64,000 bases of DNA from Providencia hangzhouensis. Its GTDB lineage: Bacteria; Pseudomonadota; Gammaproteobacteria; Enterobacterales; Enterobacteriaceae. This document shows positions 31,845 to 40,839 of the stretch, in pieces. Numbering within the stretch: position 1 is the first letter of the stretch; each line of letters begins with the position of its first letter. The position numbers and the translations under genes are program-made. Where the stretch lies: NCBI RefSeq assembly GCF_029193595.2, contig NZ_CP135052.1:4451966-4515965 (forward strand). Direction: 5' to 3'. The notes below the pieces were generated by a model that was not told the DNA's origin, ran no database searches, and saw only the letters and a program-made list of their open reading frames with translations.

Positions 31845-32780
31845 TTATTTTTCACCAGGGAACAAGAACGGATTAATACTACTACGCGCAAAGCCTTCTT
31901 CTTCCATCCGTGCATCTAAAATAATTGAGGCTAAATCATCCGCGACAGCTTCAACTTTAGCTTCTTTTTCTTGATAAAGGATTTTCAAGTAGCTACCGCA
32001 ATCACCGCAGCTTTCTGCTTTAACTGCCGCATTTTCATCATCTAATGACCAATAATTCAATTTACCTGTTTGCTCACAGTTACTGCATTTAACGCGCACC
32101 ATATGCCATTCAGTTTCACATAAATTACAGTGTAAATAACGTAAACCTTGTGATGTACCAATTTGCACAATACTCGACACTGGCATGCTATTACATACAG
32201 GACAGAAATGGCGATGGTCTCCATGTTCTGCACGCGCTTTACCTGGGATATTTGCTGCCATTTGTGCCCAATACACCGATAATGCAGCCCAAATAAACAT
32301 CGATTTATCCGCAGGAACTTTTTCAAACTCTTCATTTAGCAACGCAGTTGCCATGGCTTCGAGTTCTGTTTCAGACGCTTTATTCAGATTTTCTAACGCC
32401 GGACGTACAGACTCAGGCACGACTGGCATTAATTCGGCAATAATTGCCGTTAATAATTTGTGCCAATGCATTGTCCGTGGAAATGCTTTTGCATCCAATG
32501 GCGAATTATTGGTATTTGTTGAGCGCTCAAGGATAGATGCCATATCCATTTCTAATGGATTATCATGCTGTGCATTATGTTGTGCGGTTGCCACTTCAGC
32601 AGCAAAATTCAGATAATCTGCAAAAGGATGTTCTCCTGCGCCAAGTTCTTTGAGTCGCTCAGCACGGCGTTGATATAAACTTTTTAAGTTAGGAAACAGA
32701 ACTGGTGGAATAAAACCAATTCCCTTTTCTTTCAATCTTTCTTGTCCTAACTCTTCTTTAGGAACGATACGAATACCCAT
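31845..32780 (-). CDS. fdhE: Formate dehydrogenase accessory protein FdhE
   Basis: 311 aa. Needed to make active respiratory formate dehydrogenase; thought to bind the FdhG/FdoG subunit on its way to the Tat machinery. Four rubredoxin-like CxxC pairs are visible at 193/196, 218/221, 232/235 and 258/261. In E. coli fdhE is the last gene of fdoGHI-fdhE; here it heads a fdhE-selA-selB unit about 19 kb away from fdoGHI. Confidence 0.96.
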   Translation of the reverse strand: MGIRIVPKEELGQERLKEKGIGFIPPVLFPNLKSLYQRRAERLKELGAGEHPFADYLNFAAEVATAQHNAQHDNPLEMDMASILERSTNTNNSPLDAKAFPRTMHWHKLLTAIIAELMPVVPESVRPALENLNKASETELEAMATALLNEEFEKVPADKSMFIWAALSVYWAQMAANIPGKARAEHGDHRHFCPVCNSMPVSSIVQIGTSQGLRYLHCNLCETEWHMVRVKCSNCEQTGKLNYWSLDDENAAVKAESCGDCGSYLKILYQEKEAKVEAVADDLASIILDARMEEEGFARSSINPFLFPGEK

Positions 32781-33296
32781 TGCGTTCTCACTTTTCTATT
32801 TTCTGAACAATTTTTTGAGCATAGGGTAAACCTATACTCAAATTAATCATTCCTATTTTATGCCATCGGCGGAAATTGCTACCACTTACTGCTCAGGATA
32901 AAACAAAAACGGTTAGGTCGCTACCTTGATGCCCTTGTATCAAGACGGGTATTTGATCTGATAAGGGTTTTGTAGGCAACAAAGGAAAAAATACAGACAA
33001 ATTTACCTTAAGCAAAGAACAATTATGATACAAAATCACCGATGATAAAGGCATTTTCAAAGGTGTAAATCAATCTATTTCAAGATCATAAATGACCGAT
33101 TGTGGTGGCCTTAAAATCATCTATTCTTGTTAAAATATGTGGGGTTAATCAAACTTTAACGATATAAGAATAATTAATAAGCTAATAGATACAGCTAAAT
33201 AAAGTTTTTATTGAAACATTAGCAAGGATATTTAAATTACTGCATTAATTTTCTTTGATATAGTTTTAAAACTAAATTATAGCGGAGACCGTAGAA
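32781..33296. other. Non-coding gap upstream of fdhE
   Basis: About 515 bp of AT-rich DNA between the divergent fdhE and the 23-residue peptide. The part nearest fdhE (32781-32830) should contain its promoter. A short imperfect hairpin TTGAT-GCCCTTGT-ATCAA lies about 32926-32943. I see no ORF, tRNA or clear riboswitch. Confidence 0.5.
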
Positions 33297-33368
33297 ATGA
33301 GAGAGTTATTAATCACACTAATAATTATACTTCCTATTTATTCAATTTTATTTATTAGCGAATTATAG
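33297..33368 (+). CDS. Predicted 23-residue single-span membrane peptide
   Basis: Very short ORF starting MRELLITLIIILPIYSIL and ending in a charged/polar tail (SEL). The body is almost entirely Ile/Leu/Phe/Tyr, enough for one membrane helix with a proline kink. GGAG (33284-33287) nine bases before the ATG is a good ribosome site. It stands alone between fdhE and a broken LysR gene. I do not recognise it; it may be a small inner-membrane protein, or chance. Confidence 0.4.
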   Translation: MRELLITLIIILPIYSILFISEL

Positions 33369-33509
33369 ATAAATGTTTAATTAGAATTCTAATAGCTGTA
33401 TTTTATATTAATTTAACTTATAAAAACAACTTTTAGATTAAACTACCGTAATAGATTATTAATGGATTGAGATCCTAATTTAGAGTTTTCCAACCGACTA
33501 AGGACAGTT

Positions 33510-34339
33510 ATGTTTTTCTCGAAACAATTAAACCAGTTTATTGCTTTGGCTAAAAATGGTTCGCTAAATCAAGCGGCAGAGTCTACCAATGTCACGTCTT
33601 CAGCGATATCACAAGGTTTGATTCTTCTCGAAAAAAAGCTAGGAAAGAATATTTTAGTTAAAAAAAAAATAAAATACTAATTTCCGATTATGGCATGGAG
33701 CTATTTAATAAAATAAACCCTCACTATGAAAGTATAAATAAAATATTAAACAACTTAACTGTGCCAAACAATGAAAAAAAAATTAAAATTCTTATTGATG
33801 GATTTCCATTCTATGGGATACATTCGATAATAAACAACCTATTGAAAAACAAGAGTATTAGCATTGAAGTTGAATGCAAGATCTCAAATGATATTTTGTA
33901 TGAAATAAAAAACCACCACTATGACATCATAATATCACCTGTAGATATCGACGTTGACCATAAAAGTATACAAAAAATAAATTTAGAAACTGAAATATTA
34001 GGTTTAGTTTTTCATAAAGAATTAATGAAAAAAAGTATGAGCGTTGAGAAAATGATGAGTAATGAAATTCTTATTCAAACAAAATCATCATTCGAACATT
34101 GTACCATGATAGAATTTTTAAAAGAAATAAAAAAAATCGGTATAAACTTTAAAACACTTACAATAAACGAACTGGATTTATTACATTCATTAGAAAATAA
34201 AACTGGCTATTCATTCATGACTGAGGAATACTTTAATAAAAAATCGAATCCTGACTTGGTGTTTAAAAAAGAACCCTTTAATTTTTTTCTTAATAGGAGA
34301 GCTTATCTACTAAAAGAAAGTAATATTGAAATTTATTAA
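33510..34339 (+). pseudogene. LysR family regulator split by a frameshift at a 10-A tract
   Basis: The first frame (33510-33680, 56 codons) encodes a LysR winged helix, KQLNQFIALAKNGSLNQAAE then SSAISQGLILLEKKLGKNILV, and stops after a run of ten A (33660-33669). The second frame continues through KILISDYGMELFNKINPHYES, which is what follows the helix in LysR proteins, and runs on to 34339 with an effector-domain-like sequence. One extra A, or a -1 slip, joins the two frames into an intact protein of about 276 aa. The C-terminal part alone (ATG 33695, 214 aa) would lack DNA binding. May be a real mutation, slippage-controlled, or a sequencing error. It may regulate the downstream lipoprotein and phosphoesterase. 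Confidence 0.65.
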
Positions 34340-34390
34340 TGAATAATTTTACTTTAAATAAAAATCAATTTAAATAATTCGAGACTAACA

Positions 34391-34519
34391 ATGAAAATCA
34401 TTTCTTTTTTTATGTTTTCTTTATTTTTATCTTCTTGCCAAAACAGTTTTATTAATGAAATTCAAGACAGTACAATTGAAATAAAAAACCCCAATCAGAC
34501 AAAAAACAATGGACTATAA
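34391..34519 (+). CDS. Small predicted lipoprotein
   Basis: 42 aa. Starts MKIISFFMFSLFLSSCQN: a short charged n-region, hydrophobic core, and lipobox LSSC with Cys 16. The mature part is about 27 residues, rich in Asn, Lys and Gln. A weak SD (CGAGAC) lies upstream. It ends 30 bp before the phosphoesterase gene, so the two probably share a transcript. Function unknown; too short for most gene callers. Confidence 0.5.
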   Translation: MKIISFFMFSLFLSSCQNSFINEIQDSTIEIKNPNQTKNNGL

Positions 34520-34549
34520 TTTTCAACTCATATTAAAAGGAAATTTCGT

Positions 34550-36154
34550 ATGATAATTGGTGTAATTAGTGATATTCATATAGGCTCAGATCATGATAAA
34601 GAAGTATTGGCAACGTCTATTAAAAATATTAATCACTGTGGAGCCGAAGGGTTATTAATGGCTGGGGATATTGGTGATTATCATCAACATAGAAAAGATT
34701 CTTTTGATATTTTCCTAGAACAATTTCCAAAAAAATATCATCAAAATTTATTATTGATGTTAGGCAACCATGATGTCCGAACTGGGGCCGAACCCCATGA
34801 GCCATTAGACCCCGATTTAGTCGGATTATATGACTCTTACTTAGAAAAATGCAATATTGACCGGCAAGAAGATACAATGTGCATTGATGCATGGATTGAT
34901 GGTTATCATTTTATTTGTTTGAACACAGATGTTCCTTTAAAAAATCAAATGGAATTAAATGAAGCATCACTTCTCTGGTTAGAAAAAAAACTGGCTGAAG
35001 GCGCTGATGCGAATAAACCGATTTTTGTGATGACACATCAAGCATTCAATTGTTCACATTGGCGGTCATACTTATATGGCGGATTTGGACCGCAAGATGA
35101 AAGACTAAAAAGTCTATTTTCTCGTTATCCCCAAATAATTATGTTAAGTGGTCACATTCATAATGGCTTTGGGATTATTGAAGCTATTCAACGTCCATTT
35201 GGAACATTAATTGATATTCCAAGTTTAACATTAGGTGAAAACGGGGTTACAGATAAAGGCACTGGCTATTTATTAAAAATAGAAGATGATAAACTAACCT
35301 TTGAAGCTTGGAATTTTTATCAAAATATTCATTTATCTGAATATGATACGATAATATTATTACCTACTTTATCAAGTTTAGCCGCTGAGCTACCAGATTA
35401 TGCTGACGAAGAAACTGATTCATTAATTTCAGAATCAAATCTCTTAATGAATAAAGAATACAAAGATGAATACATAAAAATCTATGACGAGAAAACATGG
35501 AAAGAAATTAATACCCTAAGAAATAAAATTATTAAATACAAATCTAAACCTAAATCTAATGAAATTAATTACCATAAATTAAAATTTAATAATGACGATA
35601 ATATCACCATTGAGGTATTGAATGCAGCACTAAATCAGCACAACCATATTCTTATTGAATCAAAAAATGGTCACTGGGCTGACCAAATTACAATACCGCC
35701 ACTAAAAAATAATCAATCCATTACCATTGATCCTACTGCGGCCTATTGTAGTACACTGATCGTGAATAAAGAGAAGCATAGGATTTCAACAGGTGAAAAA
35801 TGTACGGTTTCCTGTAAGTCTTATTGGCAGTTTGAAATGAAAAATGACGTAGATTCGTTGGAGCAAAAATCAGCTTATCAGCTTACGTTTAAGAATGAAG
35901 ATTCTATTACACAAAAAATGATAAAGGATATTTTTAAAACCAACGATAGTATATATATTGAAATTAAAAATGACAAATGGCTAAATAAAATTTCTATTCC
36001 CAAACTGCCCCTCAGTAATAAAAAGATTAAAGTTAAATCAACAGCGGATCGTAATAGTTCAATAGTTGGTGGCTACTATACGTATATTATTAAGTCAGGC
36101 GACTTATTGACTATTTCTGCAAAACAGGATTGGAGTATTGATAAAAAAAATTAA
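34550..36154 (+). CDS. Calcineurin-like metallophosphoesterase with duplicated C-terminal domain
   Basis: 534 aa, no signal peptide, so probably cytoplasmic. The catalytic domain (about 1-260) has all core motifs: D8/H10 in SDIHIG, GD at 39-40, GNHD at 72-75, TH at 162-163, GHIH at 201-204. After a charged linker (290-340) come two copies of an 85-90 residue domain: about 341-430 and 443-530. They align as ILIESKNGHWADQITIPPL with IYIEIKNDKWLNKISIPKL, and end in SYWQFE and QDWSID. I do not recognise the repeated domain. SD AAGGAAA is strong. Very AT-rich, Lys/Asn-rich coding in the C-terminal half suggests horizontal acquisition. Substrate unknown. Confidence 0.8.
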   Translation: MIIGVISDIHIGSDHDKEVLATSIKNINHCGAEGLLMAGDIGDYHQHRKDSFDIFLEQFPKKYHQNLLLMLGNHDVRTGAEPHEPLDPDLVGLYDSYLEKCNIDRQEDTMCIDAWIDGYHFICLNTDVPLKNQMELNEASLLWLEKKLAEGADANKPIFVMTHQAFNCSHWRSYLYGGFGPQDERLKSLFSRYPQIIMLSGHIHNGFGIIEAIQRPFGTLIDIPSLTLGENGVTDKGTGYLLKIEDDKLTFEAWNFYQNIHLSEYDTIILLPTLSSLAAELPDYADEETDSLISESNLLMNKEYKDEYIKIYDEKTWKEINTLRNKIIKYKSKPKSNEINYHKLKFNNDDNITIEVLNAALNQHNHILIESKNGHWADQITIPPLKNNQSITIDPTAAYCSTLIVNKEKHRISTGEKCTVSCKSYWQFEMKNDVDSLEQKSAYQLTFKNEDSITQKMIKDIFKTNDSIYIEIKNDKWLNKISIPKLPLSNKKIKVKSTADRNSSIVGGYYTYIIKSGDLLTISAKQDWSIDKKN

Positions 36155-36173
36155 AATAACTTAACAACTAGTT

Positions 36174-36211
36174 CAATACGCGACTAATTATAATTTAGTC
36201 GCGTATTTTTA
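36174..36211 (+). terminator. Terminator after the phosphoesterase gene
   Basis: AATACGCGACTAA pairs with TTAGTCGCGTATT across a short AT loop, followed by TTTT. It closes the 33.3-36.2 kb accessory patch. Confidence 0.85.
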
Positions 36212-36275
36212 TGCATACTCAACCCTTTGATATCACATAAATACCAAATAATAAAAGCCAATATTGAAAAGAAAA

Positions 36276-37469
36276 TTATACTTTTAATAATTCTGGATAA
36301 TACATCCGTTTCAGCGCTAATTCTAACCCTCTCACCTCTGCTAAGCCTTTTAAGCGGCCAATAGCGGAATAACCAGGGTTAGTCACTTTCTTCAAATCAT
36401 CCAAAATTTGGTGACCATGATCTGGTCTCATTGGAATTGGTGCAAGCCCCGCAGCATGGCGTTTTTGTTCAACCGCTAAAATGGCTTTGACCACTTCAAA
36501 CATATCGACATCACCTGCAATATGATTTCCTTCATGGAAAGTATTTGGGTTGTTTTCTCTCACCGTTGAACGTAAATGTGTGAAATGAATACGATCACCA
36601 AATTCATTAATCATTTTTACTAGGTCGTTATCGGCTCGCACACCATAAGAACCTGTGCACATAGTAAACCCATTATGAATGCTATCGCAGCTTTGCTTAA
36701 TAAACCGCATATCTTCAATGGTAGAAACAATACGTGGCAGGCCTAAAATTGGGCGCGGAGGGTCATCGGGGTGAATAGCTAAAACCACATTTTCTTCTTC
36801 ACATACAGGAACGATTTTCTGCAAGAAATAACGTAAGTTCTCACGTAACTGATTTTCATCAATATTATTATACAGCGCCAAGCGCTCACGGAATTGGTCT
36901 AATGTATAACCTTCTTCTGCGCCCGGTAGCCCTGCAATGATGGTTTTAATCAGGTTTTCGATATCATCAGATGACATATTGGCATAATACTCAGCCGCTT
37001 CTTTAACTTCTTGTTCTGAATAACTCGCCGCCGCATTTTCACGTTTTAAAATATGAATTTCAAACGCGGCAAAGGCAATATTGTCGAACCGTAACGCTTT
37101 GGAGCCATCTGGTAGCGTATAAGCAAGGTCAGTACGCGTCCAATCTAGAATTGGCATAAAATTATAGCAAATGGTCTTAATACCACAGGATGCTAAATTA
37201 CGAATACTTTGTTGGTAATTTTGAATATAGAGATCAAAATTACCTTGTTGAGTTTTAATATCTTCGTGAACAGGAATACTTTCCACGACAGACCAAACTA
37301 ACCCAGCATCTTCAATGATAGCTTTACGCTTTAAAATCTCCTCAACACTCCAAACTTCACCGTTAGGAATATGGTGAAGCGCAGAGACGATTCCCGTCGC
37401 CTCTGCTTGCCTAGCATCACTTAAAGAAACAGGGTCATTAGGACCGTACCAACGCCACGTATGCTCCAT
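36276..37469 (-). CDS. uxuA: Mannonate dehydratase UxuA
   Basis: 397 aa. It dehydrates D-mannonate to 2-keto-3-deoxygluconate in hexuronate catabolism. Landmarks: [28 protein letters not shown] start, [41 protein letters not shown] and MRPDHGHQI, which carry the metal ligands of this TIM-barrel family. It lies 17 bp downstream of a UxuR-like regulator and divergent from a second, unrelated mannonate dehydratase gene, rspA. Confidence 0.97.
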   Translation of the reverse strand: MEHTWRWYGPNDPVSLSDARQAEATGIVSALHHIPNGEVWSVEEILKRKAIIEDAGLVWSVVESIPVHEDIKTQQGNFDLYIQNYQQSIRNLASCGIKTICYNFMPILDWTRTDLAYTLPDGSKALRFDNIAFAAFEIHILKRENAAASYSEQEVKEAAEYYANMSSDDIENLIKTIIAGLPGAEEGYTLDQFRERLALYNNIDENQLRENLRYFLQKIVPVCEEENVVLAIHPDDPPRPILGLPRIVSTIEDMRFIKQSCDSIHNGFTMCTGSYGVRADNDLVKMINEFGDRIHFTHLRSTVRENNPNTFHEGNHIAGDVDMFEVVKAILAVEQKRHAAGLAPIPMRPDHGHQILDDLKKVTNPGYSAIGRLKGLAEVRGLELALKRMYYPELLKV

Positions 37470-37486
37470 GAGTACTTCTCCTGCGA

Positions 37487-38233
37487 TTATTCAAAAATAG
37501 TCTGATAAGGAATTGTTTCAAATAAGTAACCATCAAAATTGGGGTCATCAAAATCAGAAAGCTGCATTAGCGTATTTTTGACATTCTCTAAATGCTGCCA
37601 CATCTCTTTTTTAGCCAATTCAGGATCACGTTTTTGTAGTGCATTTAAAATATTTTCATGATCAATCAACCACTTCTTCCGGTAAGTCGTATTGTCGATA
37701 TGCTCATGTAGCTTATCCCACATAGGGCTTTGTAACCGCACAGCCCAGATATCATCAATAATCTTCGCCATCATGTCGTTCTTGCTTGCTCGAGCAATTA
37801 ACACATGAAACTTATGATCATTCGCATCGTCACTTTCATTATTCGCAACTTTGATTCGCTCATCCTCTAGTAATGCGCGGATCTCTTGGATATCGGCTTT
37901 TGTTGCTGACAAGGCCGCACATGCAGCTATCGCACTTTCAATCACTTGGCGAGCTTGCAGTATTTCAAAAGGGCCATGGTCTAAGCTTTTGACTTCATCA
38001 ATTAATAGATCTGGGTGATTGATGACATAAACACCAGAACCTTTCTTGATAGAAACCAATTTTTCAATTTCTAACATGATGAGTGCTTCACGTACCAATG
38101 AGCGACTAACATCATATTTTTTAGCGATCTCACGCTCTGGCATTAAACGACTTCCTATCGGATATTCACCAGATGCAATGAGCTCTTTTAACTGCTGACC
38201 TAGGTATTGGTACGAGCGGTATTGAGTTTTCAT
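37487..38233 (-). CDS. uxuR: GntR family regulator, UxuR-like
   Basis: 248 aa from ATG at 38233; a TTG four codons upstream is possible. FadR-subfamily winged helix ([44 protein letters not shown]) plus FCD effector domain. The C-terminus ([44 protein letters not shown]) follows E. coli UxuR closely, and ExuR less. It would repress hexuronate genes until fructuronate or a related acid is present. Clustered TTGGTTAACCAA sites lie between it and rspA. Confidence 0.88.
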   Translation of the reverse strand: MKTQYRSYQYLGQQLKELIASGEYPIGSRLMPEREIAKKYDVSRSLVREALIMLEIEKLVSIKKGSGVYVINHPDLLIDEVKSLDHGPFEILQARQVIESAIAACAALSATKADIQEIRALLEDERIKVANNESDDANDHKFHVLIARASKNDMMAKIIDDIWAVRLQSPMWDKLHEHIDNTTYRKKWLIDHENILNALQKRDPELAKKEMWQHLENVKNTLMQLSDFDDPNFDGYLFETIPYQTIFE

Positions 38234-38301
38234 ATATATGTACAACGCGTTGTCGAATTAAATTTAGTTCTTCCATTGTAGATTATCGTCCCTCACCACA
38301 A

Positions 38302-38495
38302 TGGTCAACCAATTTATCCACTATTTCCACAAAATTAGTTAACCAATTTGTGATCAGATTCACTTATTGTCGTCTTTTTAGTCATTGTTTTTTAATTTAC
38401 CGATTGATAGAGTGAAAAAAAGAAAATTTGGTTAACCAATAAATAAACCAGTTTGAGTAATTCGGGGTGATTTGGTTGATCAGTTGGTTAACAAG
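38302..38495. promoter_or_regulatory. Cluster of UxuR-type operators between uxuR and rspA
   Basis: Five related sites in 195 bp: TGGTCAACCAA at 38302-38312, TTAGTTAACCAA at 38335-38346, the perfect palindrome TTGGTTAACCAA at 38428-38439, TTGGTTGATCAG at 38472-38483 and TTGGTTAACAAG at 38484-38495. The two left sites face uxuR, the three right sites face rspA. The core fits the GntR/FadR-type TGGT-N-ACCA pattern, and the E. coli UxuR/ExuR site (TTGGTATACCAA) differs only in the centre. Binding is inferred. Confidence 0.72.
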
Positions 38496-38515
38496 TAATA
38501 GGGATTTAGGCCAAA

Positions 38516-39730
38516 ATGAAAATCATAAAAGCAGAAGTCTTTGTATGTAGCCCCGGTCGTAATTTTGTCACATTAAAAATTACCACCGATGAAGGCATAT
38601 ATGGACTAGGTGATGCCACCCTTAACGGGAGAGAACTCTCAGTGGCATCCTATCTTCAAGATCACCTCTGTCCTCAGTTGATAGGCCGTGACCCACATAA
38701 AATTGAAGATATTTACCAGTTCTTCTATAAGGGAGCTTACTGGCGTAGAGGCCCAGTTACGATGTCCGCCATTTCTGCGATTGATATGGCACTGTGGGAT
38801 ATTAAAGGCAAAATTGCCAACCTTCCGGTCTATCAATTACTCGGTGGCGCTTCTCGTGAAGGAGTGATGGTTTATTGCCATACCACGGGTACCGATATTG
38901 CCGAAACACTAGATAACTACGCGAAATATAAAGAAAAAGGTTTTAAAGCGATCCGAGTGCAGTGCGGCATCCCAGGGATGGCAACCACCTATGGGCAGAG
39001 TAAAGGAAAAAACCTTGCTTATGAACCTGCCACAAAAGGCCATCACCCTGAAGAGCAATTTTGGTCAACCGAAAAATACCTCGATTTTATGCCCAAACTA
39101 TTTGAAGCCGTACGGGACAAATATGGCTTCAATGAACACCTACTACACGATATGCACCATCGCTTGACCCCTATTGAAGCAGCTCGCTTCGGTAAAAGTA
39201 TTGAAGATTATCGATTATTTTGGATGGAAGACCCAACACCAGCGGAAAACCAAGCTTGTTTTAGATTAATTCGTCAACATACCGTCACCCCAATCGCTGT
39301 AGGTGAAGTTTTTAATAGCATTTGGGATTGTAAACAATTGATTGAAGAGCAACTTATCGATTATATCCGCACCACAATCACGCATGCTGGAGGGATCACG
39401 GGTATGCGCCGGATTGCTGATTTCGCTTCACTTTACCAAGTTAGAACCGGTTCTCATGGTCCATCTGACCTATCCCCAATTTGCCATGCTGCCGCCTTAC
39501 ACTTTGATCTATGGGTACCAAATTTCGGCGTTCAAGAGTTTATGGGCTACTCCGAAGAAATGTTGTCCGTATTTACGACCAACTGGACGTTCAACGATGG
39601 TTATATGCACCCAAGTGATAAGCCCGGTTTAGGTATCGATTTTGATGAAAAACTGGCAGCGAAATACCCGTACAACCCAGCTTATCTTCCAGTTGCTCGT
39701 CTCGAAGACGGCACGTTGTGGAACTGGTAA
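38516..39730 (+). CDS. rspA: ManD-type D-mannonate dehydratase (enolase superfamily), RspA
   Basis: 404 aa, full length for RspA/ManD. Enolase-superfamily barrel: [19 protein letters not shown] at the N-terminus, metal ligands around [18 protein letters not shown] and [10 protein letters not shown], and [12 protein letters not shown]. It dehydrates D-mannonate (or D-gluconate) to 2-keto-3-deoxy acid. First in an rspA-rspB-ydfJ-ydfI unit whose gene content matches the E. coli rspAB-ydfJI locus. It carries out the UxuA reaction with an unrelated fold. Confidence 0.93.
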   Translation: MKIIKAEVFVCSPGRNFVTLKITTDEGIYGLGDATLNGRELSVASYLQDHLCPQLIGRDPHKIEDIYQFFYKGAYWRRGPVTMSAISAIDMALWDIKGKIANLPVYQLLGGASREGVMVYCHTTGTDIAETLDNYAKYKEKGFKAIRVQCGIPGMATTYGQSKGKNLAYEPATKGHHPEEQFWSTEKYLDFMPKLFEAVRDKYGFNEHLLHDMHHRLTPIEAARFGKSIEDYRLFWMEDPTPAENQACFRLIRQHTVTPIAVGEVFNSIWDCKQLIEEQLIDYIRTTITHAGGITGMRRIADFASLYQVRTGSHGPSDLSPICHAAALHFDLWVPNFGVQEFMGYSEEMLSVFTTNWTFNDGYMHPSDKPGLGIDFDEKLAAKYPYNPAYLPVARLEDGTLWNW

Positions 39731-39754
39731 TTTTTATTTTATTCGGAGTTAAAT

Positions 39755-40777
39755 ATGAAAGCTGTAAAATCGGTAGTAATTAAAGAACCTAATACATTAT
39801 TGATTGAAGAGCGTTCAGTTCCTGAACCAACTGAAAATCAAGTACAAATAAAAGTCCGATTAGCCGGTATTTGTGGTTCTGACAGCCATATCTACCGTGG
39901 CCATAACCCATTTGCAAAATATCCACGAGTGATAGGTCATGAATTTTTCGGTGTCATTGAAAAAGTCGGTTCCAGCGTAGACAGTAAACGCATTGGTGAA
40001 CGTGTCTCTATCGACCCTGTTCTCAGTTGTGGTCATTGCTACCCATGTTCAATTGGTAAACCAAATGTTTGCGAGACACTAGAAGTATTAGGCGTTCATA
40101 CTGATGGCGGGTTCACTGAATATGTTAATGTCCCTGCGGCAAACGCTTATACCATTCCTGATTCAATCAGCGATGAATGTGCCGTTACCATTGAACCATA
40201 CTCTATTGCCGCCAACGTGACTTCGCATGTTCATCCAACTCAAGATGATGTCGCATTAGTCTATGGTGCGGGTACGATTGGGTTAACCTGCGCACAGGTT
40301 CTTAAAGGCGTTTATCAGGTCAAAACCTTAATTGTAGTTGACCGCGTGACTGAACGCTTAGCAAGAGCAAAAAATTGTGGTGCTGATATTGTCATTGATA
40401 ATTCACAAACCCCACTACCAGAGCAACTCAAAGCACTGGGGCTCCGCCCAACGTTAGTACTTGATGCAGCTTGCCATCCCGCTATCTTACAAGAAGCCAT
40501 CTTGATTGCTTCCCCTGCGGCAAGAGTTTCTATTATGGGCTTTTCAAGTGAAGCAAGTGCCGTTACACAGCAAAGTATTACCAGCAAAGAGATTTCATTG
40601 TTTTCTTCGCGCCTGAATGCCAAAAAATTCCCAGAAGTGATTAGCTGGATAGAATCTAAAAAAATTGACCCAACAAAAATCTTAACCCATCAGTTCCCAT
40701 TCACTGAAGCGCAAGAGGCAATATTAACCTTTGAAAAAGACCAGAAGACCTGCTGTAAAATTCTTTTAACCTTTTAA
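39755..40777 (+). CDS. rspB: Zinc-type alcohol dehydrogenase RspB
   Basis: 340 aa, medium-chain zinc dehydrogenase. Catalytic zinc site CGSDSHIYRGH, GHEFFG; the structural-zinc-type segment CGHCYPCSIGKPNVC; Rossmann motif GAGTIGL. Very close to E. coli RspB, including RGHNPFAKYPRVIGHEFFG. Probably oxidises or reduces a sugar acid such as L-gulonate or a 5-keto acid feeding mannonate metabolism. Follows rspA by 24 bp. Confidence 0.92.
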   Translation: MKAVKSVVIKEPNTLLIEERSVPEPTENQVQIKVRLAGICGSDSHIYRGHNPFAKYPRVIGHEFFGVIEKVGSSVDSKRIGERVSIDPVLSCGHCYPCSIGKPNVCETLEVLGVHTDGGFTEYVNVPAANAYTIPDSISDECAVTIEPYSIAANVTSHVHPTQDDVALVYGAGTIGLTCAQVLKGVYQVKTLIVVDRVTERLARAKNCGADIVIDNSQTPLPEQLKALGLRPTLVLDAACHPAILQEAILIASPAARVSIMGFSSEASAVTQQSITSKEISLFSSRLNAKKFPEVISWIESKKIDPTKILTHQFPFTEAQEAILTFEKDQKTCCKILLTF

Positions 40778-40839
40778 TTTAATTAAAAAAACTAAATCCG
40801 ATTTTGGATACTACTCTACGTGATTAATAGGATAATAAT

